A stretch of 64,000 nt of DNA, from the NCBI RefSeq assembly GCF_037044555.1, contig NZ_CP146275.1, forward strand, positions 3,631,126 through 3,695,125. The letters are read 5' to 3'. The notes below the pieces were generated by a model that was not told the DNA's origin, searched no databases, and saw nothing but the letters and a program-made list of their open reading frames with translations. Position numbers and translations under genes: made by a program. This document shows positions 7,219 through 14,169 of this stretch, one piece after another. The stretch is from Pelagibacterium nitratireducens (GTDB lineage: Bacteria; Pseudomonadota; Alphaproteobacteria; Rhizobiales; Devosiaceae). Every line of letters starts with the position of its first letter. The first letter of the stretch is position 1.

Positions 7219-7719
7219 CTACCGCCAACGGGAGGCGGGTGCAACCATGTAGCGCGCGTCCGGGGCGTAGCTTTTGAGCTTTGCGGCGAGGCGGGGGGCA
7301 TCGGCCACGGCAAATCCCATGCGGGTCCAGAAGGGCGCCGAGTTATTGACGGCGACAAGACTGAGGGGGCCGAGGGGGGCGGCGCGGGAACTCAGGGTCT
7401 GGACAATCCGGCGCGCAGCCCCGCTGCCGCGCGCGACGGGCAACAGGGCCAGATCGTGGATATAAAGCGTGTCGCACGCCTCGGGCAGACGACCCAGGAC
7501 CGTATTGAGTGCGGGAAGGCTGCCGAAGCGGTAGGGGTGGGCAAGAACATATCCTGCGGGGGCAGCATCGATTTCAAAAAGGAAGCACAAATCCGGCGCG
7601 ATGGCCTGCCGGTCGGCAAACACCGCGTCGTCCTCGGGGAAATCGGGATGCACCCGTTGGGCGATGGCCGAGACGGCAGCAATGTCGGTGGGGAGAAGCG
7701 GGCGCCAGAGACCGTTCAC
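7219..7719 (-). CDS. GNAT-family N-acetyltransferase
   Basis: The 166-residue product shows the GNAT pattern: LRP-type start VNGLWRPLLPTDIAAVSAIAQRVHPDF, then YVLAHPYRFGSLP, then LYIHDLALLPVARGSGAARRIV. The last includes the acetyl-CoA pyrophosphate loop (R-x-x-G-x-G/A, here ARGSGAARR). NNSAPFWTRMGFAV forms the last strand. The frame runs upstream into the previous gene, but a GTG at 7717-7719 overlaps the stop of the VOC gene as GTGA, so this start is preferred. It is the last gene of an ArsR-VOC-GNAT operon. The acceptor substrate is unknown. The C-terminus ends 33 nt before the sppA start region. Confidence 0.88.
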   Translation of the reverse strand: MNGLWRPLLPTDIAAVSAIAQRVHPDFPEDDAVFADRQAIAPDLCFLFEIDAAPAGYVLAHPYRFGSLPALNTVLGRLPEACDTLYIHDLALLPVARGSGAARRIVQTLSSRAAPLGPLSLVAVNNSAPFWTRMGFAVADAPRLAAKLKSYAPDARYMVAPASRWR

Positions 7720-8114
7720 GGCGAACCGACCATTTGAACGATCTGGATGAGATTGCCGCATGTGTCGTCGAGGACGGCCATTTTGACCGGGCCGGCATCT
7801 GTGGGCGGCAGGGTGAAGGCGACGCCGAGGGCTGTGAGACGCTCATATTGGGCGCCAATGTCATCGACCTGAAACGAGGTCATCGGGATGCCGTCGGCGA
7901 CGAGGGCCTGTTTGAACGGCCTTACGGCTGGGTGGCCGGAGGGTTCGAGCAGCAGCTCCACGCCATCGGGCGCGTCGGGACTGACCACGGTGAGCCAGCG
8001 GTTTTCGCCATCGACGGGGATGTCGTTCTTTTTGATGAAGCCGAGCTTGCCGGTGTAGAAATCGAGGGCCTTGGCCTGGTCGTCGACAAAGACGGACGTG
8101 ACGTAGATTTTCAT
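7716..8114 (-). CDS. VOC (glyoxalase/bleomycin-resistance fold) protein
   Basis: The 132-residue protein starts MKIYVTSVFVDDQAKALDFY, the first beta-alpha-beta-beta-beta module of the vicinal oxygen chelate fold. The second module follows at TSFQVDDIGAQYERLTALGVAF, ending NLIQIVQMVGSP. The metal ligands usual in dioxygenases (His/Glu) are only partly apparent: the WLTVVSPDAPDGVELLLEPSG segment supplies Glu, but a first-strand His is absent. It may therefore be a binding protein rather than a metalloenzyme. Its ATG overlaps the ArsR stop (ATGA) and its stop overlaps the GNAT GTG, so the three are translationally coupled. Confidence 0.9.
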   Translation of the reverse strand: MKIYVTSVFVDDQAKALDFYTGKLGFIKKNDIPVDGENRWLTVVSPDAPDGVELLLEPSGHPAVRPFKQALVADGIPMTSFQVDDIGAQYERLTALGVAFTLPPTDAGPVKMAVLDDTCGNLIQIVQMVGSP

Positions 8115-8419
8115 TGGGGGTCCTCCTCCAAGGATTTCAGCCAGCCCGATTTGAGCTGCAGTATGGGATTGGCGTTGAGGCTGTGGAGTTTTGTGGTGCC
8201 CTGCCATTCGATTTCGATAAGCCCGGCCTCTTGCAGTGTTGTCAGGTGCCGGGAAAACCCCTGGCGGGTCTGACCGATGCCGTGGTTGGAAACCACGCGG
8301 GTGTAAAGCTCGAACAGGGACTGGTGGTCGCGTTTGCCCAGTTCGGTGATGATGTTTCGTCGCGTCGTATCGCCCAGGGCGCGGAACAGGCGGTTGAGGG
8401 ATTCGTCGTCGGTGGTCAT
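8111..8419 (-). CDS. ArsR-family regulator of the VOC-GNAT operon
   Basis: This 102-residue winged-helix protein has the N-terminal helix LNRLFRALGDTTRRNIITELGKRDHQSLFELY, recognition helix QTRQGFSRHLTTLQEAGLIEIEW and wing QGTTKLHSLNANPILQLKSGW. It has no Cys cluster, so an organic or protein ligand is more likely than a metal. It is the first gene of ArsR-VOC-GNAT. A perfect 20-bp palindrome 9-28 nt upstream of its ATG overlaps the promoter and is the likely operator, implying autorepression. It is one of two ArsR-led operons inserted into otherwise conserved gene strings in this window. Confidence 0.92.
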   Translation of the reverse strand: MTTDDESLNRLFRALGDTTRRNIITELGKRDHQSLFELYTRVVSNHGIGQTRQGFSRHLTTLQEAGLIEIEWQGTTKLHSLNANPILQLKSGWLKSLEEDPQ

Positions 8420-8424
8420 GCCAT

Positions 8425-8453
8425 TTAATGCAACAATATTGTTGCATAGTCAA
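8425..8453 (-). promoter_or_regulatory. Promoter with a perfect 20-bp palindromic operator
   Basis: The palindrome ATGCAACAAT/ATTGTTGCAT occupies 8428-8447. On the minus strand it lies between -35 TTGACT (8448-8453) and a -10 CATTAA (8425-8430) spaced by exactly 17 nt, so a bound dimer would cover the spacer. Transcription would start at or within a base or two of the ArsR ATG (8419), which hints at a leaderless message. The binding protein is inferred to be the adjacent ArsR regulator. Confidence 0.75.
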
Positions 8454-8706
8454 GCCATGGTTGGGCCCGGCACCGAAATCGACGAGCGACAGGTTGCGGA
8501 CAGCAACGCGGAGTAGGCTCGATCGTGCGATCGGGAGGTCTTCGATTGCAGTTCAATGAAGCGCCTGGGCTTCCGAGGAGGGGGCTGCCGGCAACTTCAT
8601 TTCCCAACAGCGCATGCCGGGCAGTCGTCCGGCGGCATCCGATATGGCCCGTCATGAATTCGAGCGGATTCGTGCACGCCGTCATGCTCAACTCAAGGAG
8701 GAGAAG

Positions 8707-10224
8707 ATGAGCATTTTGCGTTCCCTGACCATTGCGATGATCGCACCCTGCCTGGCGCTGGCCAGCCATGCCGTTGTTGCCCAGGACGGCCCGACCGTCG
8801 GACTGGCGTCCGGCACTGTGCAGGGCGTGGGCGGCGATGTCGTCAGTTTTCTCGGCATCCCCTACGCAACACCCCCGATCGACCAGTTGCGCTGGAGAGC
8901 GCCCGAACCGGCGGAACGCTGGGACGGAGTGCTCGAAGCCACCGCGTTCCGGCCGGCCTGCATGCAGCAGGGCGACCGAGTGATGAGCGAAGATTGCCTT
9001 TACCTCAATGTTTGGGCGCCGGAAGAGGCACTGGAGGAAGGCTCGAACCTGCCAGTGATCGTATGGGTATTCGGCGGCAGCTTTCACGGGGGTTCGGGGG
9101 ATATCGACGGCGCGCCACTGGCCAGCAAGGGGGCCATTGTGGTGTCGATGAATTATCGCGTAAGCACCATGGGTTTCATGGCCCATCCGGGGCTTTCGGC
9201 CGAGTCGTTGAGCGGCGTCTCGGGCAATTACGGGCTCATGGACGTCACCGAGTCGCTGCGCTGGGTCAAAAACAACATCCATGCCTTTGGCGGCGATCCG
9301 GACCGGGTGACGGTGTGGGGGCTGTCGTCGGGCGCCAGCCTTCTGACTGCGCTCATGGCCTCTCCGCTCGCCACCAACCTTTTCGACCAGGCTATCCTTC
9401 AAAGCCCTGGCGCCTTGCGCAACTGGCCGGGTCTTGATGACGCCGAAGCTGTCGGCCTGGGACTGGGAGAGGATATCGACACGCTGCGGGCCCTTGCGGC
9501 AACGGATATCGAACATATCCGCAATGTGGGTGGCGGCACCGATTTCCGCGACCTTGCTGGCACGCGGGTGATCGGGCCGGCTCTGGACGGTTTCGTCCTG
9601 CCCTTCAGCGAACGCCAGGCTTTTATGGAAGGTCGGGCCAATATGGTTCCCATCCTTATCGGATCGGTGACCGATGAGGGGGGCCTCTTCACACGCAACT
9701 ATCCGATCCAAACCGCTTCTGAGTATGCCGATTACCTTGAGCTGCCCACCATCTTTGGCGATGACGGGGCCGAAGCGCTCGAACTTTATCCGGTGGCATC
9801 GGACGATGACATCGGGCGGGCGGTGGCCGACAGCTTTGGTGACAACCAGTTCGTCTATGGCGTCCGGGGCGTGGCGCGAGCTGTCGCGGAAGCGGGGCTG
9901 CCGGTATACCGGTATATGTTCACGCGCCAGATCGATGGCGCGGACCCAACCCATGGCTCCGACCTTGCCTATTCCATGGGCAGCCAGGCACTGGAAGCCG
10001 CTCCTTATGACGCGTCCGACCTCGCGTTGTCAGAGGCCATTATGCAGGCATGGGTGGATTTCGCCGCAACCGGCAATCCCAACGGCGGTGCCATCTCCGA
10101 CTGGCCGGCCTATGATCTGGAAAATGAACCTGTGTACGTGCTCGACAGCAAATTCAGCACGGTCAATGCGCCACGCAGCGAGCAGCTCGACTTCATGGAG
10201 CGGCGGGCGAGCGTTGCACAATAA
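8707..10224 (+). CDS. Secreted type-B carboxylesterase
   Basis: The 505-residue protein starts with a signal peptide (MSILRSLTIAMIAPCLALAS, predicted cleavage after AVVAQ), so it acts in the periplasm or outside the cell. It has the alpha/beta-hydrolase carboxylesterase layout. GIPYATPP is at about 50, EDCLYLNVWAP at 95-105, and the oxyanion loop FGGSFHGGS near 122-130. The catalytic Ser is S207 in GLSSG, acid Glu324 lies in VTDEGGLF, and His416 in DPTHGSDL. The usual elbow is GESAG, so the change of the residue before Ser to Leu is unusual. The start is fixed by a near-perfect AAGGAGGAG ribosome site. It is monocistronic and divergent from the ArsR operon. The substrate is unknown. Confidence 0.93.
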   Translation: MSILRSLTIAMIAPCLALASHAVVAQDGPTVGLASGTVQGVGGDVVSFLGIPYATPPIDQLRWRAPEPAERWDGVLEATAFRPACMQQGDRVMSEDCLYLNVWAPEEALEEGSNLPVIVWVFGGSFHGGSGDIDGAPLASKGAIVVSMNYRVSTMGFMAHPGLSAESLSGVSGNYGLMDVTESLRWVKNNIHAFGGDPDRVTVWGLSSGASLLTALMASPLATNLFDQAILQSPGALRNWPGLDDAEAVGLGLGEDIDTLRALAATDIEHIRNVGGGTDFRDLAGTRVIGPALDGFVLPFSERQAFMEGRANMVPILIGSVTDEGGLFTRNYPIQTASEYADYLELPTIFGDDGAEALELYPVASDDDIGRAVADSFGDNQFVYGVRGVARAVAEAGLPVYRYMFTRQIDGADPTHGSDLAYSMGSQALEAAPYDASDLALSEAIMQAWVDFAATGNPNGGAISDWPAYDLENEPVYVLDSKFSTVNAPRSEQLDFMERRASVAQ

Positions 10225-10267
10225 GGTCAATATGCCGCCGTGGCCGCATTGATCGCGCGCGGCGGGC

Positions 10268-11239
10268 TCAGAGAGCGGAGGGCGGCGCAGTATCTTGCGC
10301 CGCCCGTTCCGGTTCACGCCCATCACTGTCGAAACTGACGCCCGTGAGCTCTTCGGACACGTCCCAGAGCCGTTCGGCGACCGCGCGGTCGGTGGCCTGG
10401 GGCGGAATTTTCGCTGGCGCGGGATGGCCGCGGGTTTCGCTCAATCCGTTCGGGCCGTAATAGGCGCCGGGCTTTGCCTGCGGCGCGGTGGCGGCGTAGA
10501 GGGTGGGGAGGGCGCCCTGGGCGGCGGGCTGGAACAGGAACCACAGGGCGGACCGCGTTATGCCGCTAACGCTCATGCGGCCGGGGGCGTTGTGCAGCAG
10601 GTCGGTGCGGGAGACACCGGGATGGGCGGCAAAGCCGGATACGCCCCAGCCGCCCGCTTCGGAGCGGCGTTGCAGCTCGAAGGCAAACATCAGGCAGGCG
10701 AGCTTGGATTGGCTGTAGGCCTGCATGGGGACGTAGGCGGCCTGCGATTGGAGATCGGCAAGATCGACCCTTCCTTGACGGGCGGCAATGCTGGAGAGGG
10801 ACACCACGCGCGGGTCAGAACCCCTGGTCAGCAGTGGCATGAGACGGGCCGTCAAAGCGAAATGGCCAAGATAATTGGTGCCGAACTGGAGTTCGAAACC
10901 GTCTTCGGTGAGCTGGCGCCGGGGCGGCACCATGACGCCGGCATTGTTGATGAGGATATCGAGGCTGTCGCGCTGCTGGCGCAGCCGGACACCGAAGGCT
11001 TCGACCGATTTGAGGTTGGCCAGATCAAGCTGCTCGAAGCTGATATTGGCACCGGAGACCTCGTTCCTGATCCGGTCGAGCGCAGCCTTGCCCTTTTGCG
11101 GGTTGCGGCCGGCGAGGATGATTTCAGCGCCGGCGCGCGCCAGGGCCAGCGCGTCCTCGAACCCCAGGCCGCCGGTCCCGGTGATGACGGCCGAGCGGCC
11201 GGTGAGAGGGGGGATTTCCAACGCTGTCCATTTTGCCAT
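10268..11239 (-). CDS. Short-chain dehydrogenase/reductase (retinol-dehydrogenase-like)
   Basis: The 323-residue SDR has the NAD(P) fold ITGTGGLGFEDALALARAGA, a slightly altered form of TGxxxGxG. ILAGRN follows the second strand and suggests NADPH use. NNAGVM, the catalytic Ser region VSLSSIAARQG and the active-site YSQSK are also present. The C-terminal extension (GAYYGPNGLSETRGHPAPAK) is typical of the RDH11-14/WW-oxidoreductase-like branch. It is divergent from a TetR-family gene. The 76-nt gap between them holds two palindromes, so it is probably the target of that regulator. The substrate is unknown, likely a ketone or aldehyde. Confidence 0.9.
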   Translation of the reverse strand: MAKWTALEIPPLTGRSAVITGTGGLGFEDALALARAGAEIILAGRNPQKGKAALDRIRNEVSGANISFEQLDLANLKSVEAFGVRLRQQRDSLDILINNAGVMVPPRRQLTEDGFELQFGTNYLGHFALTARLMPLLTRGSDPRVVSLSSIAARQGRVDLADLQSQAAYVPMQAYSQSKLACLMFAFELQRRSEAGGWGVSGFAAHPGVSRTDLLHNAPGRMSVSGITRSALWFLFQPAAQGALPTLYAATAPQAKPGAYYGPNGLSETRGHPAPAKIPPQATDRAVAERLWDVSEELTGVSFDSDGREPERAAQDTAPPSAL

Positions 11240-11261
11240 AAATTCTACCCTTCGATAAAAG

Positions 11262-11297
11262 ATGCACTCGGTGCATATTTATATTGCACTGAGTGCA
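11262..11297. promoter_or_regulatory. Two tandem TetR-type operators
   Basis: Two palindromes share the arms TGCAC/GTGCA with a 3-nt centre: 11262-11276 (centre TCG) and 11285-11297 (centre TGA). Their centres are 22 bp apart, close to two helical turns, so two dimers could bind on one face of the DNA. They cover the likely SDR promoter (TTGTCA at 11302-11307, 17-nt spacer, AATATA) and lie upstream of the TetR start. The TetR protein next door is the obvious candidate ligand-responsive repressor. Confidence 0.8.
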
Positions 11298-11315
11298 TTT
11301 TTTGACAAGGGCAAT

Positions 11316-11927
11316 GTGGTGACGAACGCAAAAGAGCCGCGCGAATCGGGTCTGCGCGAGCAAAAGCGCAAACAGACGCATGCGCGCATTACCGAGGCGG
11401 GACTGCGGCTGTTCCGGGCGCAGGGGTATGAGGCGACGACGCTGGACGCCATTGCCGCCGAGGCAGGAATTTCGCGCCGGACCTTTTTTCACTATTTCAA
11501 ATCCAAGGACGACATTTTGCTCTCGCTGCAAAGCGGGCCGGGGGAGGCGCTAGCTGCGGCATTGGCCGCGCGGCACGAGGGGCTGACGCCGTTTGCGGCG
11601 GTGCGCGGGGCGATGCTGGCGCTGGTGGCGCAATACCCGCCCGACGAGTTGATTGCGCTCGACAGGCTGATGCGATCGAGCGAAGCGATCCAGGCGCGCA
11701 AACAGGCAAGCTACGCGCGCGACGAGGCGCTGGTTCTCGAAGCGTTGCGGACCCATTGGCCCGAAAAGAGCGACACCCATCTGCGGATGGTTGCCATGCT
11801 GGCCATCGGAGTGTCGCGGGTGGCGCTGGATGGATGGAACAAGGATGGCGGGCGACGGCCGCTCGCCGATTTTCTGGCCGAGGGGTTCGATGCCATCGAA
11901 GCGGTGGGCGGGCAACAAAGCGGTTGA
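11316..11927 (+). CDS. TetR-family transcriptional repressor
   Basis: The DNA-binding domain is unmistakable: KQTHARITEAGLRLFRAQGYEATTLDAIAAEAGISRRTFFHYFKSKDDIL, with the recognition helix RRTFFHYF. The C-terminal domain is a generic TetR_C helical bundle with ALVAQYPPDELIALDRLMRS, which resembles the AcrR-like groups. An upstream ATG would lie inside the operator palindrome. The GTG pair at 11316/11319 gives a normal 203-residue protein and is preferred. It is divergent from the SDR gene and probably regulates both itself and the SDR through the operator pair. Confidence 0.92.
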   Translation: MVTNAKEPRESGLREQKRKQTHARITEAGLRLFRAQGYEATTLDAIAAEAGISRRTFFHYFKSKDDILLSLQSGPGEALAAALAARHEGLTPFAAVRGAMLALVAQYPPDELIALDRLMRSSEAIQARKQASYARDEALVLEALRTHWPEKSDTHLRMVAMLAIGVSRVALDGWNKDGGRRPLADFLAEGFDAIEAVGGQQSG

Positions 11928-12033
11928 AATTCTGACCCGCAGCGCTGGGAGAAGGGTGTCGATTAAGACCCCGTTAACCCTATTGGGACCTGATGGGGCC
12001 GATTGTGTATTGGCTGATTTGGGGTTGTTGGAG

Positions 12034-12909
12034 ATGAAGCAGGCAGGCGCGCATATCATTGCTGTGGGCAATGAAAAGGGTGGGTCGGGCAAATCGACGA
12101 CCTCGCTGCATCTGGCGGTCTATCTGCTCCATCTCGGGTTTCGCGTGGGGACCGTCGACGTGGACAGCCGTCAGCAGACGCTGACGCGCTATGTGCGCAA
12201 CCGGCGAGCCAGCGCTGAGGCGCGTGGGCGCGACGTGCCGATGCCCAAGCACCTTTATATCCCGACGGCCTGGGGGGATTCGATTTCGGAAAACCAGGCG
12301 GCCGAGCGCGAGATTTTCGACCGCTCGGTTACGGGATTGCGCAAGGAGGTCGATTTCATCGTGATCGACACGCCGGGGTTCGACTGCAACCTGGCGCGGG
12401 CAGCGCTGGAGATTGCCGATACGCTGGTGACCCCGCTCAACGATTCGATGATCGATCTGGACGTTCTGGCCCGCATCGACGAACAGAGCGGGCAGCCGAT
12501 CCAGACCAGCCCCTATTCGCGAAACGTGCAAAAGGCGCGCGCCGAGCGGCTGGAGCACACGGGCCAGACGATCGACTGGGTGCTGGTACGCAACCGGATT
12601 GCGCAACTGGGCTCACGCAACGCCAGCGAGGTGCAGCAGACCATCGAGATGGTCGCCGAGCGGTTGGGGTGCCGGGTGGCCGAGGGGATCGCCGAGCGGG
12701 TGATCTTTCGCTCGCTGTTCAAACTGGGCATGACCGTGTTCGACCCGCTGGACGCCGAGACGCTGGGGGCAGCGCCCTCGATGTCGCATGTCAATGCGCG
12801 GCAGGAATATCGGCGGCTGGTGGCGGCGATGCGGCTGCCGGTGGGCCTGCCGGTGCCCGAGGCGGACAATGGAGCGACCGCGGCGGGAGTCGAGCGGCGT
12901 TCGGCTTAG
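12034..12909 (+). CDS. mipZ: MipZ-like division-site ATPase (ParA superfamily)
   Basis: MipZ forms a gradient from the ParB-bound origin and blocks FtsZ assembly, placing the division site at mid-cell. The 291-residue protein starts MKQAGAHIIAVGNEKGG. It has the deviant Walker A GNEKGGSGKST (about 12-22), a DVDSRQQTLTRYVRNR segment equal to the MipZ-specific DLDxRQ..R..NR, and the Walker B IVIDTPGFD. NDSMIDLDVL, WVLVRNR and ARQEYRRL near the C-terminus also match MipZ as recalled. The in-frame ATG with a nearby GGAG at short spacing fits the family length. It follows the TetR gene by 106 nt and has no parB neighbour, which is usual for mipZ. Confidence 0.88.
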   Translation: MKQAGAHIIAVGNEKGGSGKSTTSLHLAVYLLHLGFRVGTVDVDSRQQTLTRYVRNRRASAEARGRDVPMPKHLYIPTAWGDSISENQAAEREIFDRSVTGLRKEVDFIVIDTPGFDCNLARAALEIADTLVTPLNDSMIDLDVLARIDEQSGQPIQTSPYSRNVQKARAERLEHTGQTIDWVLVRNRIAQLGSRNASEVQQTIEMVAERLGCRVAEGIAERVIFRSLFKLGMTVFDPLDAETLGAAPSMSHVNARQEYRRLVAAMRLPVGLPVPEADNGATAAGVERRSA

Positions 12910-12982
12910 AGGCTAGGGTCGGCGGCAGGTCGCCGCGTTCTGCGACTGGCCCGTGTGGATCAGGAAATTTTTTGATGCACAC

Positions 12983-13024
12983 TTGATGTTTATGTGCAGC
13001 AAACTATAATTTGATGCACATAAA
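12983..13024 (+). promoter_or_regulatory. Promoter with inverted repeat flanking the -10
   Basis: A -35 TTGATG (12983-12988), 16-nt spacer and consensus -10 TATAAT (13005-13010) precede the nucleotidyltransferase gene. A 10-bp inverted repeat, TTTATGTGCA (12989-12998) and TGCACATAAA (13015-13024), brackets the -10. The sequence TTTGATGCACA is directly repeated at 12971-12981 and 13010-13020. The layout strongly suggests a repressor that blocks open-complex formation. The regulator is not identified, as the adjacent genes encode no obvious candidate. Confidence 0.75.
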
Positions 13025-13035
13025 CGGGGTTCGAC

Positions 13036-14055
13036 ATGGAACCGGTATCTCTGAGCCGCTCGGCGGTGGTGGCCTATCAGGATCTCTTGCGCCTTCATCT
13101 CGATGAGCGGGCGGCGAGCCTTATGGGCAGTATCGAGGAGCGGCACCGCAACGGGCGGGTCTATCTTTACGAGCGGTTCCGGATCGGGACCGAGATGGTA
13201 AGCCGGTATCTGGGCGAGGACAGGCCGGAGCTGCGGGCGCGGCTGGAAAAGGCCGAAACCCTGAAACAGCAATCGGAGGGGCGCCGGCAGCGGATGAGCC
13301 AACTGGCGCGGACGCTGCGGGCAGAAGGGCTTTTGACGACCGACCGGGACACCGGCTCGCTGCTGCTTGCCTTTTCGAGGGCGGGAGTGTTCCGGTTGGG
13401 GGGAACGCTGGTGGGCACTTCAGCCTATGGGCTCTATCAGGGCGAACTCGGGGCGCGCATGGATGCCGAGGAGCTGGCGCAGACCGGCGATATCGATATC
13501 GCCAGTTTCGGGCGGCTTTCGGTGGCGCTGGACGATACCGTGGAGGAAAGCCCTGCCGACATTCTCAATGTGCTCAAATTCGATCCCGTGCCGGGGATCA
13601 ACGACCGGCAGGTGTGGCGATGGCGGCAGAGCCATTCGGACGCCATTGTGGAGTTTTTGACGCCCGCCTTCGGGGAGGAAAGCGTCAAGCCGCTGCCCGC
13701 CTTGGGGGTGAGCGCGCAGGGGCTCAATTATCTCAACTTCCTGCTTGCCGACCCGATCCAAGCGGTTGCGCTCTACCGCTCGGGGGTTCTGGTGCAGGTT
13801 CCGCGGCCGGAACGCTTTGCCATTCACAAGCTCATCGTGGCCGACCGGCGCCAGGGCGGGCCGGACCAGATCAAGGCGCGCAAGGACCGGGCGCAGGCGG
13901 CGTTTCTGGTGGCGGTTCTGGCGCAGGACCGGCCCGACGATCTCGCCGAAGCCTATGAGGATGCCCTATCGCGCGGCCCGCGCTGGCGCGAGCGGATCGG
14001 GGCGAGCTTGAAGCGGATGCCGGAAACGGCGGGGGTGATGAAGGGATTGGGGTGA
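13036..14055 (+). CDS. GSU2403-family nucleotidyltransferase-fold protein
   Basis: This 339-residue protein resembles the GSU2403/NTP_transf_8 family. An N-terminal helical region (1-100, charged coiled-coil stretch around 62-90) precedes a nucleotidyltransferase fold. That fold has GTLVGTSAYGLYQGE (123-137, standing in for the GS motif) and TGDIDIASF (150-158) with the two metal-binding Asp residues. The C-terminal half includes PALGVSAQGLNYLNFLLADP and PRPERFAIHKLIVADRR, conserved-looking features of MNT/AbiEii-like folds. GGGG gives a ribosome site 6 nt before the ATG. Function is unknown. Related folds act as toxins that modify RNA or protein, or as tRNA modifiers. Its operator-like promoter suggests conditional expression. 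Confidence 0.82.
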   Translation: MEPVSLSRSAVVAYQDLLRLHLDERAASLMGSIEERHRNGRVYLYERFRIGTEMVSRYLGEDRPELRARLEKAETLKQQSEGRRQRMSQLARTLRAEGLLTTDRDTGSLLLAFSRAGVFRLGGTLVGTSAYGLYQGELGARMDAEELAQTGDIDIASFGRLSVALDDTVEESPADILNVLKFDPVPGINDRQVWRWRQSHSDAIVEFLTPAFGEESVKPLPALGVSAQGLNYLNFLLADPIQAVALYRSGVLVQVPRPERFAIHKLIVADRRQGGPDQIKARKDRAQAAFLVAVLAQDRPDDLAEAYEDALSRGPRWRERIGASLKRMPETAGVMKGLG

Positions 14056-14169
14056 GGGGTGATACCCAGGGCCGCAGTCGACGCCATGGTGGGCGTTCAC
14101 GGGGGAGTTCCAAAAAATCGAAAGCCGACATTCGGCCTGGTGGACTAGCCTCCAATTCCACGAGTCCAT

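Noticed and set aside
6175..7737. A 520-codon open frame on the plus strand opposite sppA
   Set aside because: It covers sppA and parts of two other genes on the opposite strand, shows no domain and has a typical shadow composition rich in Gly, Arg and Asp.
8425..9954. A 509-codon open frame on the minus strand opposite the esterase gene
   Set aside because: It is antisense to a gene with clear catalytic motifs, signal peptide and ribosome site. It has no family character and is rich in Arg/His/Pro, as expected of a shadow frame in GC-rich DNA.
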